From Pandoraea iniqua (lineage in GTDB: Bacteria; Pseudomonadota; Gammaproteobacteria; Burkholderiales; Burkholderiaceae), in NCBI RefSeq assembly GCF_902459685.1, contig NZ_CABPSF010000001.1:806001-870000 (forward strand): a DNA stretch of 64,000 nt. Direction: 5' to 3'. Below, piece after piece: positions 30,289 to 38,408 of the stretch (position 1 is its first letter; each line of letters starts with the position of its first letter). The notes under the pieces are model-generated. The model was given only the letters and a program-made list of their open reading frames with translations. It ran no database searches and was not told where the DNA came from. Position numbers and translations under genes: made by a program.

Positions 30289-31017
30289 GTGTCAGTTCCG
30301 ATCCTGATGTACCACCAGATCCGGCCGCTGCCGGCACCGGCCGACCCGTTGCGGGGTCTCAGTGTCGACCCCGGCATGTTCCGCCGTCAGATGACGTTGC
30401 TCAAGCGGCTCGGCTATCAAGGGCTGAGCATGCGCGAGTTGCAGCAGCACATGAATGGTGCGAGCGACGCGAGGGGTGCGAGGGGGGAGCCCCGTCGCCG
30501 TGTATTCGGCATCACGTTCGACGACGGATTCAGCAACGTGCTGACCAACGCCATGCCCGTACTGAATGAACTCGGCTTCACGGCAACGTGCTACTTCGTC
30601 GCCGGCCGTCTGGGCGGCGAGAACGATTGGGACGCCCATCTCGCGACCGAGCGCACGCGGCTGATGTACCGGAAAGAGCTGCTCACGTGGATGCGGCACG
30701 GTCATGAAGTGGGTTCGCACACGCTGGATCACGTGTCGCTGCCGGATGTGTCTTTGCAGGAGGCCGCGCAGCAGATCGTTGCGGCCAAGCGCCAGTTGGA
30801 AGATATCTGTAACGCGCGCGTGGAATCGTTTTGCTATCCCTACGGCAATGTGAATCGTCAGGTGCGCGATCTGGTGGAAAGGGCGGGCTACGGCAACGCC
30901 ACCACCACGCGGCGCGGACGGGCAGCACCGGACGACGATCCGTTCATGCTCGCCCGCATTGGCGTGGCTGGCGGCGTAGGGCCGTACCGGCTGCTCTACA
31001 AGTGCCTGACCAGCTAA
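30289..31017 (+). CDS. Polysaccharide deacetylase (carbohydrate esterase 4)
   Basis: A 242-residue NodB-homology protein. The catalytic and metal residues are present: Asp78-Asp79 in GITFDDGFSN and His144/His148 in EVGSHTLDHVS; FCYPYGNVN forms the third motif. It removes N- or O-acetyl groups from an amino-sugar polymer or lipid-linked glycan. There is no signal peptide, so it is cytoplasmic as predicted or acts on membrane-linked precursors. It starts with GTG at 30289; GAGG, overlapping the glycosyltransferase stop codon, serves as its ribosome site, so translation is coupled. A deacetylase that follows a glycosyltransferase suggests stepwise building of one glycan. Confidence 0.88.
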   Translation: MSVPILMYHQIRPLPAPADPLRGLSVDPGMFRRQMTLLKRLGYQGLSMRELQQHMNGASDARGARGEPRRRVFGITFDDGFSNVLTNAMPVLNELGFTATCYFVAGRLGGENDWDAHLATERTRLMYRKELLTWMRHGHEVGSHTLDHVSLPDVSLQEAAQQIVAAKRQLEDICNARVESFCYPYGNVNRQVRDLVERAGYGNATTTRRGRAAPDDDPFMLARIGVAGGVGPYRLLYKCLTS

Positions 31018-31096
31018 CGATCCAGCAGGCCCGCGAGCAGCGGGAGGGAATTCACAGGATATCTGACGTTTCATCGACCCTTCGGTGGAAGGGGAA

Positions 31097-31128
31097 CAAG
31101 GTAACCTTGCGGTTTTCAGGAAACCTTG
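31097..31128. promoter_or_regulatory. Palindrome and repeated ACCTTG just before the patatin/Omp85 gene
   Basis: CAAGGT-A-ACCTTG (31097-31109) is a perfect 13-bp dyad, and its right arm ACCTTG recurs at 31123-31128 next to the start codon. It may be an operator or a leader hairpin that competes with the ribosome site (AGGA at 31118-31121). Confidence 0.35.
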
Positions 31129-31134
31129 TCATCG

Positions 31135-33447
31135 ATGAGCCGTCACAGCACACCTTCCCGACACGATAGCGGCAGGATCGGTCGTATCGGCGCCGGTTGG
31201 CTGGCCGCCATCGTTATGGCCGCCGTCTCGCTCGCCTTGCCCCGTGTGGCCGAGGCCAAAGCCTGCCGCGCCGAAGGCGGTGACGCGCGCCGCCCGTCGA
31301 TCGGTCTTGTGCTGTCGGGCGGCGGCGCCAGAGGCTATGCCCATCTCGGCGTGCTGGAGGTGCTCGAACAGAATCACATCCCGGTCGACTGCATCGCGGC
31401 GGCCAGCATGGGTGCGGTCGTCGGCGGGCTGTATGCAAGCGGTCTGGACACGAAGGACATGCGCCGCCGGCTCGAGAACGTGAATCTGGCCGACGTGGCA
31501 TTCGACGTCGTGGACCGCAGCGACCTGCCGCAGTCCTTGCGCGAAGACGAGCGTTACTACGTCGACAGCTTCTCGCTGGGCTACGGCAACAACGGTTTTC
31601 AGTTGCCTGCGGGGCTGGTGCACGGCAATCGTCTGCAAGCCTTGCTTCAGGAGTGGACGCCGACCATCACGGGCAAGGTCACGTTCGACAGCCTGCCCAT
31701 CCCGTTTCGGGCGATCGCCACCGACCTGCGCACCGGCCAGATGGTGGTGCTCGACCATGGGTCGCTGCCGCAGGCCATTCGCGCGAGCATGGCGCTGCCG
31801 GGGCTGTTCTCGCCGACCGACGTCGATGGCCGCACGCTGATCGACGGGGGCATTACCAGCAATCTGCCAATCGAAACCGTGCGGGAAATGGGCGCGGATA
31901 TCGTGATTGCCGTCGATATCGGTTCGCCGCTGCGCCCGCTCGACGCGCTGTCGTCACCGGCGGACGTGATGCAGCAGATGATCGGCATTCTGATTCGCCA
32001 GAACGTCGCCCGCCAGCGAGACCAGTTGCACAACGGCGACGTGCTGATTCAACCGGATCTGGGCCGGCTCACCTTCACCGATTTTCAGGATGCCGCCCGC
32101 GCCATCGACGCGGGCGAAGCCGCCACACGTGCCGCGCTACCGCAATTGAAGCAACTCGCCTTGTCACCGGCAGACTATGCCGCGTGGCGGGGGCGTCACG
32201 AAACGCCTGCCCCACAGACCGTACGCATTGCAAAGATCGAAATTCAGTCGCGCGGGGTCGTGCCGCCGTCGAAGATCCGGGCGGTGATTCATGTGAAGGA
32301 GGGCGATATCTACGACCCGGCCCGTATCAACAAGGACCTGCAAGCGTTGACCAACGAGGACGACTTCGAGACGGTGACGCAGCAGATCGTCGATGAGAAC
32401 GGCGAGCACAAGCTGGTCATCACCGCGCAGGAAAAGCGCTGGGGGCCGAACTTCCTGCTGTTCGGTTTGGGACTCTCGGCGACGACCAAAGAGGAGGGCA
32501 ACTTCCGGATGCACGTTGGCTACCGCCGCCCGTGGCTGACCGACACCGGCCTTGAAGCGCGCGTGGACGCGACGCTGGGCAGCGATCAGGCCGATCTGCA
32601 CATGGAGCTTCGGCAGCCGCTCGCCAATGCGTGGGGGCCGTACATTGCACCGTATGTCGATCTGCAACGCCGGCATGCGAACGTCTACGACGAATCGGGC
32701 GATATCAAGCTCACGCGATACCGCCTGACCACCGAGCGCGCTGGCGTCGATTTCGGTTTCCCGCTGTCGCATTTTGGTGACTTCCGCCTCGGTATTGCCT
32801 ATGCCCACGGCAGCGCTTCACCCCAGTACAACCTGCCCATCGAGGACGACGGGTCACCGCGCCAACTGCTGTTCCCGGATATCTACGGCCGGCAACTGAG
32901 TGCGCGCGCGCGGCTGGTGATCGATCAACTGGACGATCCGCAATTCGTTCGCAAGGGCTACTTCGTTGAGTTGCGTGCGGAGCGCTCGTTGTTCGCTGGC
33001 GACGACAGCTACACCGAGGTGTACGGCAAGACGCTGGTGGCGGCGAGTTATGGACGGCACAGCGTCAATGCCAGTGTGGAGGCGGGCAACAACTTTGGCG
33101 GGGTGAACCCGACCAATCCGTTCGGCTTCACGTTGGGCGGGTTCCAGCATCTGTCGGCCTACGCGGCCGATCAGTTGGCGGGTAATTCGATGTTCTACAG
33201 TCAGGTGACGTACATGAATCAGCTCGCGACATTCTCGGCGTCGCCGATTCGGCGGCTGTTCGTGGGGCTGAGTCTGGAAGCGGGCAACGTGTGGGGTGGC
33301 GATGCGAGCTTCGGCAGCGGCACGCTGCGCAGAAGCATCACGGCGTTCACGGCGCTGACGACGTCGTTCGGTCCGATCTACCTCGGGGTCGCGTTCGCGC
33401 CGGGCGGGCGTAACAACTTCTACTTCCAGTTGGGGCGGACGTATTGA
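31135..33447 (+). CDS. PlpD-like patatin phospholipase with POTRA and Omp85 beta-barrel (type Vd)
   Basis: A 770-residue envelope protein. A signal peptide (about residues 1-42, ending PRVAEA) precedes a patatin domain with oxyanion loop SGGGARG (61-67), nucleophile Ser91 in AASMG and partner Asp237 in IDGG. A POTRA-like domain (IAKIEIQSRGVVPPSKIRAV, about 360-440) and a C-terminal 16-strand-type barrel ending in an aromatic (QLGRTY) follow. This is the order in Pseudomonas PlpD and related type Vd secreted lipases. The start is uncertain: an in-frame TTG at 31126 is close to AGGA, the ATG at 31135 is far from it. It likely hydrolyses phospholipids at or outside the outer membrane; many such proteins keep the passenger attached. 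Confidence 0.88.
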   Translation: MSRHSTPSRHDSGRIGRIGAGWLAAIVMAAVSLALPRVAEAKACRAEGGDARRPSIGLVLSGGGARGYAHLGVLEVLEQNHIPVDCIAAASMGAVVGGLYASGLDTKDMRRRLENVNLADVAFDVVDRSDLPQSLREDERYYVDSFSLGYGNNGFQLPAGLVHGNRLQALLQEWTPTITGKVTFDSLPIPFRAIATDLRTGQMVVLDHGSLPQAIRASMALPGLFSPTDVDGRTLIDGGITSNLPIETVREMGADIVIAVDIGSPLRPLDALSSPADVMQQMIGILIRQNVARQRDQLHNGDVLIQPDLGRLTFTDFQDAARAIDAGEAATRAALPQLKQLALSPADYAAWRGRHETPAPQTVRIAKIEIQSRGVVPPSKIRAVIHVKEGDIYDPARINKDLQALTNEDDFETVTQQIVDENGEHKLVITAQEKRWGPNFLLFGLGLSATTKEEGNFRMHVGYRRPWLTDTGLEARVDATLGSDQADLHMELRQPLANAWGPYIAPYVDLQRRHANVYDESGDIKLTRYRLTTERAGVDFGFPLSHFGDFRLGIAYAHGSASPQYNLPIEDDGSPRQLLFPDIYGRQLSARARLVIDQLDDPQFVRKGYFVELRAERSLFAGDDSYTEVYGKTLVAASYGRHSVNASVEAGNNFGGVNPTNPFGFTLGGFQHLSAYAADQLAGNSMFYSQVTYMNQLATFSASPIRRLFVGLSLEAGNVWGGDASFGSGTLRRSITAFTALTTSFGPIYLGVAFAPGGRNNFYFQLGRTY

Positions 33448-33590
33448 GCGAGTCCGGTGCGACGGACACGGCGCTGTTGCAAACTCGGGTCATCATTGAG
33501 CGTTCATGACGTCAGCGTTCGTGGCGTCGCAGGTTGGCAGGTTATTCGCGTGGGTGGAATGCGCGGCTGACATCGGGAAATCGACAGTTT

Positions 33591-34826
33591 ATGGAAACGG
33601 GTACTTCATCGACGCACTCGACTCGGGTGGGCGCTGCGTTCGAGGTTCTTGGCGTGTTTCTCCGGCTGGGGCTGACGTCTTTCGGCGGCCCCATCGCGCA
33701 TCTGGGGTACTTCCGTCGCGAGTTCGTCGAGCGCAGGCGCTGGCTCGACGACGAGACTTTTACCGACTTGCTCGGGCTGTGTCAGTTCCTGCCGGGGCCG
33801 GCGAGCAGCCAACTGGGATTTTCGATCGGCTTGCTGCGAGCCGGTTGGCTTGGGGGGCTCGCGGCGTGGCTCGGCTTCACGTTGCCCTCTGTTCTGCTGC
33901 TGCTTGCGTTCGCTGCCGTGGCTCCCGACCTTGGCGGTCCGGCCGGTAGCGGGTTGATTCATGGACTGAAGCTAGTTGCCGTCGCTGTGGTTGCGCAAGC
34001 CGTTTGGGATATGGCGAGGCGGCTATGCCCGGATCGTCGCCGTGCTGCCGTCGCACTTATCACCGTGGTAGTGCTCAGCGTGCTGACGACCGTTTATGCG
34101 CAACTCATCGTTATCGTACTGGGTGCAGTGCTGGGACTCGTGTTCTGCAAGACGGCGTCATCTTCAGATTTGCATGGACCGTTGGTGCGGCCCCACGTGT
34201 TTGGTGTTTCACGCGCGGTAGGCGTCGTGGCATTGATCTGCTTCTGTGCCCTGTTGTTCGGGCTCCCGGCGTTAGCGGGGTCCGATGCCGGGCGGTCATT
34301 CAAGGTATTCGACGCCTTTTACCGATCAGGGGCGTTAGTGTTTGGCGGCGGGCACGTGGTGCTGCCGCTGTTGCAACAACAAACCGTCGCGACGGGCTGG
34401 ATCTCGCCCAACGATTTTCTGGCAGGCTATGGTGCCGCTCAGGCCGTTCCCGGCCCGTTGTTTTCGTTCGCGGCGTTTCTTGGCTGGATGCTGGCCGGCG
34501 CGCCTTCGCACTGGACCGGCGCACTGCTGGCCACCGTCGGTATCTTCCTGCCCGGCTTGCTGCTGGTTCTCGCAGCACTCCCTTACTGGCAATTGCTGCG
34601 CGGCCGCCCATCGATGACGGCACTTCTTGCCGGCGTGAATGCGGCGGTTGTCGGGTTACTGGCGAGCGCGTTGTATTCCCCGGTCTGGACCAGTGCAGTG
34701 CATTCGACACTCGACTTTGCCATCGCCGTTATCGGCTTTTTCCTTCTCACGCGCTGGAAGTTTCCGCCACTGGCCGTCGTTGCGTTTTGCGCACTCGCCG
34801 GTATCGCCCAAGCGACGTTGCACTGA
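33591..34826 (+). CDS. chrA: Chromate efflux transporter
   Basis: A 411-residue CHR-family transporter with two homologous halves. The N-half shows LGVFLRLGLTSFGGPIAHLGYFRREFVERRRWLDD and CQFLPGPASSQLGFSIG; the C-half shows FGGGHVVLPLL and YGAAQAVPGPLFSFAAFLG (each quoted in short parts of the family signatures). About ten membrane helices are predicted. ChrA exports chromate, using the proton-motive force, and a two-domain length is normal. The ATG at 33591 is used; its ribosome site is weak and an upstream TTG frame extension looks non-conserved. It stands alone, convergent with an acetyltransferase gene, without a chrB regulator nearby. Confidence 0.92.
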   Translation: METGTSSTHSTRVGAAFEVLGVFLRLGLTSFGGPIAHLGYFRREFVERRRWLDDETFTDLLGLCQFLPGPASSQLGFSIGLLRAGWLGGLAAWLGFTLPSVLLLLAFAAVAPDLGGPAGSGLIHGLKLVAVAVVAQAVWDMARRLCPDRRRAAVALITVVVLSVLTTVYAQLIVIVLGAVLGLVFCKTASSSDLHGPLVRPHVFGVSRAVGVVALICFCALLFGLPALAGSDAGRSFKVFDAFYRSGALVFGGGHVVLPLLQQQTVATGWISPNDFLAGYGAAQAVPGPLFSFAAFLGWMLAGAPSHWTGALLATVGIFLPGLLLVLAALPYWQLLRGRPSMTALLAGVNAAVVGLLASALYSPVWTSAVHSTLDFAIAVIGFFLLTRWKFPPLAVVAFCALAGIAQATLH

Positions 34827-34841
34827 CGCGGGCGAAGGGTT

Positions 34842-35402
34842 TCAATCGTCGTGAATCGACCGGATTACCCGAGCCGGATTGCCGCCGACGAGCGAATTCG
34901 CTGGAACATCCTTGGTGACCACCGCGCCAGCTGCAACAACGGCGTTTTCGCCGATGGTCACACCACCGACGACGATGGCGCCGGTGGCGATCCATACGCC
35001 TCTGCCGATCACGATGGGCTTGCCGATCGTGGTCGAGCGGCGCTGCGCGGGATCGAGCGGGTGGCTCGTCGTGATGAGGCTCACGTTCGGGCCGATCATC
35101 ACGTCGTCGCCGATGTCGAGGCCACCGAGATCGTGGAACGTGCAGTTTTGATTGACGAAGACATTGCGCCCGACACGGGTTTCGTTGCCCCCCGCCGTGT
35201 AGAACGGGGGGATCAACAGAAAGTTGTCGTCGACGTCGCGGCCGATGAGTTCGCTGAACAACGCGCGCACCTGATCCGCGTCATCGAACGTCAGGCGGTT
35301 GAGCTTGGCGGTGATCGCCATGGCGCGCCTGACGTTTGCCACCATGGCGGCGGACTCCGCCGTTTTGGCATGGATGATTCTGGTGCGGTCGTCTGCGGGC
35401 AT
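34842..35402 (-). CDS. Maltose/galactoside O-acetyltransferase-type hexapeptide acetyltransferase
   Basis: A 186-residue LacA/Maa/NodL-type enzyme. The N-terminal mac helix region (residues about 1-60, KLNRLTFDDADQVRALFSELIG) leads into a left-handed beta-helix of hexapeptide repeats. Conserved parts include VFVNQNCTFHDLGGLDIGDDVMIGPNV, the catalytic His in TTSHPLDP and the C-terminal GAVVTKDVPANSLVGGNPARVIR. It transfers acetyl from acetyl-CoA to a sugar hydroxyl. It is convergent with chrA, 15 bp apart, and monocistronic as seen. Confidence 0.88.
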   Translation of the reverse strand: MPADDRTRIIHAKTAESAAMVANVRRAMAITAKLNRLTFDDADQVRALFSELIGRDVDDNFLLIPPFYTAGGNETRVGRNVFVNQNCTFHDLGGLDIGDDVMIGPNVSLITTSHPLDPAQRRSTTIGKPIVIGRGVWIATGAIVVGGVTIGENAVVAAGAVVTKDVPANSLVGGNPARVIRSIHDD

Positions 35403-35451
35403 TCGTCAAATTCCTCGGAAAAGCGGCTTGCGATGGGTCTTGGCTTTAGCC

Positions 35452-35862
35452 TTAGCTTTGCGGTGCCTGAATCATTTTCCAGCCATTACCGGCCGGGTCA
35501 CGAAAGCCTGCATCGACGCTGCCATAGCGTTCCACCGGTTCCTGCGTGAACTCGACGCCGCTGGCCTTGAGCCGGGTGTAGCTCTCGCGGCAGTCCGACA
35601 CATGCAGGACGAGCGGCGGCATGGCACCCTTGGCGACCATTGCCCGCAGCGTCTGGGCTGTCGCTTCGTCATGGATGGGCGGCCCGGGGGTGAATAAGCC
35701 GAGCTGGAACGAGGGCTGGTCCGGATGCTGGACGGTGAGCCAGCGGTAAGCGCCGTTGCGCACGTCCGTGTGCACGCGAAAGCCGAGTTTCCCGACGTAG
35801 AACGCCAGCGCCTCGTCCTGATCGTCGACGTACAAGCCCACCACACTGATGCCTTGGTTCAT
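35452..35862 (-). CDS. VOC (glyoxalase/bleomycin resistance) family protein
   Basis: A 136-residue vicinal-oxygen-chelate protein with two beta-alpha-beta-beta-beta modules (VVGLYVDDQDEALAFYVGKLGF; LHVSDCRESYTRLKASGVEF then DPAGNGWKMI). Metal ligands can only be guessed. AGGAGG immediately upstream fixes the ATG at 35860-35862, which overlaps the stop of the AraC-type gene by 4 nt, so the pair is coupled. AraC-VOC pairs of this type are common; the VOC protein's substrate is unknown and could be an electrophile or antibiotic. Confidence 0.88.
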   Translation of the reverse strand: MNQGISVVGLYVDDQDEALAFYVGKLGFRVHTDVRNGAYRWLTVQHPDQPSFQLGLFTPGPPIHDEATAQTLRAMVAKGAMPPLVLHVSDCRESYTRLKASGVEFTQEPVERYGSVDAGFRDPAGNGWKMIQAPQS

Positions 35863-36419
35863 GAGACCTCCTTGGTTGATGGGCCGACTGTACCGTCGGC
35901 AATTTGGCGGCGCTTCTCCAAAACTGCGATGTTGAGATCGGGACGCTGAGCGGCTTTCAGGACGCACGCGGGGACGCGCTCCAGTGGCGGCATATTGGCC
36001 TGCGCCTGCTTGCGCATGGCGCCCGGGCTCATGCCCGTGATATCGCGAAAGATCCGGCCAAACGTGCCGAGGCTTTCCCAGCCGGTCGCGTAGGCGATGT
36101 CGGTGATGCTGAGTTCGGTGTCGCGCAGCAGGGTATTGGCTTGCTCGATGCGCCGCGTCAGCAGGTAGCGATGCGGCGGAAGGCCGAAGGCAAGTTTGAA
36201 GGCACGGGCGAAATGGGCTTTAGACGCGCCACTGACCGCCGCCAATCGCTCGACCGGCCACGCCTCGTGCGACGCGGCATCCATGCGGTCTTTGGCCCGC
36301 AGCAGACGGCGCAGGAGCGCGGGGTCTTGCTGGGCTTGCGGTGCCGGCGAAGGCTCGCCATCGCCCGGTGGTTCGGAGGCGTCAGTCGAGCGGGAGCGGT
36401 CGATTTTGCGAGGGGCCAT
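35859..36419 (-). CDS. AraC-family transcriptional regulator (short form)
   Basis: A 186-residue regulator with the AraC double helix-turn-helix at residues about 37-140: ERLAAVSGASKAHFARAFKLAFG and the second motif ITDIAYATGWESLGTFGRIFRDITGMSPG (in parts). No N-terminal cupin or effector domain precedes it; instead there is a polar Pro/Gln-rich tail, so it probably does not sense a sugar directly. It overlaps the VOC gene by 4 nt and most likely controls that operon. It is divergent from hscC. Confidence 0.88.
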   Translation of the reverse strand: MAPRKIDRSRSTDASEPPGDGEPSPAPQAQQDPALLRRLLRAKDRMDAASHEAWPVERLAAVSGASKAHFARAFKLAFGLPPHRYLLTRRIEQANTLLRDTELSITDIAYATGWESLGTFGRIFRDITGMSPGAMRKQAQANMPPLERVPACVLKAAQRPDLNIAVLEKRRQIADGTVGPSTKEVS

Positions 36420-36581
36420 GTGATCTACGGGCGCAGAGAGTGTTGGCGTAGTTTAGTCGCAACGGACGTACCGGCCTTGCCGCGCACGTGAGCGGCATTC
36501 TCACACTCTCGCCCGGCAGACGGTCAATAGTGCTGTGGCATACTCTCGGCCAACTGAAGTCCTCTAAAAATCAAAAGCAAA

Positions 36582-38339
36582 ATGGATCAAGAAGCACGCT
36601 GCATTATCGGGGTCGATCTTGGCACGACTAACAGTCTCGTTGCGGTTTGGCGCGATGGCCGCGCCGAACTCATCCCCAACGCATTGGGGAGTGTGCTTAC
36701 ACCGTCGTGTGTGAGTCTGTTAGATGATCAAAGCATCGTCGTCGGCGCCGCGGCGCGTGACCGGCTGGAGTCGCATCCGAGCGTCACCGCGTCAGTTTTC
36801 AAGCGCTATATGGGCACGTCGCGCACCACGCCGCTTGGCGCGCGCACATTCCGTCCGGAAGAATTGTCGGCCTTCGTGCTGAAGTCGCTGAAGGCGGATG
36901 CCGAGGCGTTCCTCGGTCACCCGGTCACTGAGGCGGTGATTACCGTGCCCGCTTACTTCAACGACGCGCAACGCAAGGCCACCCGTGCGGCGGCCGAACT
37001 TGCCGGGTTGCAAGTGGCGGGGCTGCTCAATGAACCGACGGCCGCCGCGTTGGCGTACGGTTTGCACGAGAAGAACGAGACGAGTTTTCTGGTATTCGAT
37101 CTTGGCGGCGGCACATTCGACGTATCGGTGCTGGAGTTGTTCGACGGCGTGATGGAAGTGCGCGCCACGGCGGGCGACAACCTGCTCGGGGGCGAAGATT
37201 TTGTCGATGCACTGCTGTTCGCGTTCGGCGATGCCAGCGGACTGATTAACGATCTGAACGCTGCGCGACCCGCGCGTTACGAAAAGTCGCTGGAGATGTG
37301 GCCCGAGGCGTTGCTTACCGCATTGCGTCCGCAGGCCGAGCGGGTCAAACGCGGCCTGACGGACAACGCCAGTGTGCCCATGCAGTGCGAGTGGCAAGGC
37401 ACGGCGTATCAATGGACTGTGACGCAGGAAGCTTTCGCGGAGTCGTGCGAATACCTGCTTGCACGCCTGCGGGGCCCGGTGGAGACCGCCCTGCGCGATG
37501 CCCGCATTCGCCCGTCGGCGCTGGCCGCGATCGTGTTGGCCGGTGGCGCGACACGCATGCCGATGGTGCGCCGGCTGGTCAGCCTGATGTTCGGCCGCTT
37601 TCCGAATGTCGACCTCGATCCGGACACCGTCGTCGCGCTGGGCGCGGCGGTTCAGGGCGGGCTCAAGGCAAGAGACGCAGCACTCTCCGAAATCGTGATG
37701 ACAGACGTCGCGCCCTACTCGATGGGGATCGACAGTGCCATTGAAGTCCAGCCCGGGCAGTTCTCGTATGGTCATTACATTCCCCTGATCGAGCGCAATA
37801 CGACCGTGCCGGTGAGCTACGCGAAGACGATGGCGCCGTTGCGCGACGGTCAGCGCGAAATTGAATTGCGCGTGTTTCAGGGCGAATCGCGGCACGTGGA
37901 TCACAACATTCTGCTCGGTAAGATCCGTGTCCCGTTGCCGAGGCAGTCGACACGTGTGAATGGTCAGGTCGAAGTGCGCTTCACTTACGACGTCAACGGC
38001 ATTCTGGAAGTTGAGGTCAAGCTACTCGCTACAGGCGAGACCCATCGCCTTGTGATCGAAGAGAACCCCGGCGTGCTGAGCGCCGACGAGATTCGCGAAC
38101 GGCTGGCCGCGCTCTCGCGCATCAAGGTGCATCCGCGCGATCAGGCGGAGAATCAGGCGCTGATTTCGCGCGGTGAGCGGCTGTATCTACAGGCGCGCGG
38201 CGATATGCGTGCGGCCATCGACAATGCGCTGACGCAGTTTCAGTCGACGCTCGAGACGCAGGACGAGGCGCGCATTCGTGAGCTTCGCCCGCAGATCGCC
38301 GGCTTCCTCGACCGTATCGATCACGACGTGTGGCAATAG
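36582..38339 (+). CDS. hscC: Hsp70-family chaperone HscC
   Basis: A 585-residue Hsp70 of the HscC type. The ATPase half has GVDLGTTNSLVAVW, VPAYFNDAQRKATRAAAELAG, LNEPTAAALAYGL, FDLGGGTFDVSVLE and VLAGGATRMPMV. The substrate-binding half begins near TDVAPYSMGI and has IIERNTTVPVS-like IPLIERNTTVPVS; the helical lid is short and there is no DnaK EEVD tail. It closely follows Escherichia coli HscC as I remember it. HscC works with the membrane J proteins DjlB/DjlC, and a membrane J-like gene follows 69 bp later here. The ATG has no clear Shine-Dalgarno, and its leader is AT-rich. Confidence 0.93.
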   Translation: MDQEARCIIGVDLGTTNSLVAVWRDGRAELIPNALGSVLTPSCVSLLDDQSIVVGAAARDRLESHPSVTASVFKRYMGTSRTTPLGARTFRPEELSAFVLKSLKADAEAFLGHPVTEAVITVPAYFNDAQRKATRAAAELAGLQVAGLLNEPTAAALAYGLHEKNETSFLVFDLGGGTFDVSVLELFDGVMEVRATAGDNLLGGEDFVDALLFAFGDASGLINDLNAARPARYEKSLEMWPEALLTALRPQAERVKRGLTDNASVPMQCEWQGTAYQWTVTQEAFAESCEYLLARLRGPVETALRDARIRPSALAAIVLAGGATRMPMVRRLVSLMFGRFPNVDLDPDTVVALGAAVQGGLKARDAALSEIVMTDVAPYSMGIDSAIEVQPGQFSYGHYIPLIERNTTVPVSYAKTMAPLRDGQREIELRVFQGESRHVDHNILLGKIRVPLPRQSTRVNGQVEVRFTYDVNGILEVEVKLLATGETHRLVIEENPGVLSADEIRERLAALSRIKVHPRDQAENQALISRGERLYLQARGDMRAAIDNALTQFQSTLETQDEARIRELRPQIAGFLDRIDHDVWQ

Positions 38340-38408
38340 CCCGGCATTGCTGATGTGTCGCGCCGGCAATGAGGCGCGGCGCGTGACCATTCGACGCTCA
38401 TCAACGAC

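Noticed and set aside
28108-31017. A true pel operon
   Set aside because: No PelB, PelC, PelD, PelE or PelG-like genes present and the glycosyltransferase is too short to be called PelF; kept only as a functional analogy.
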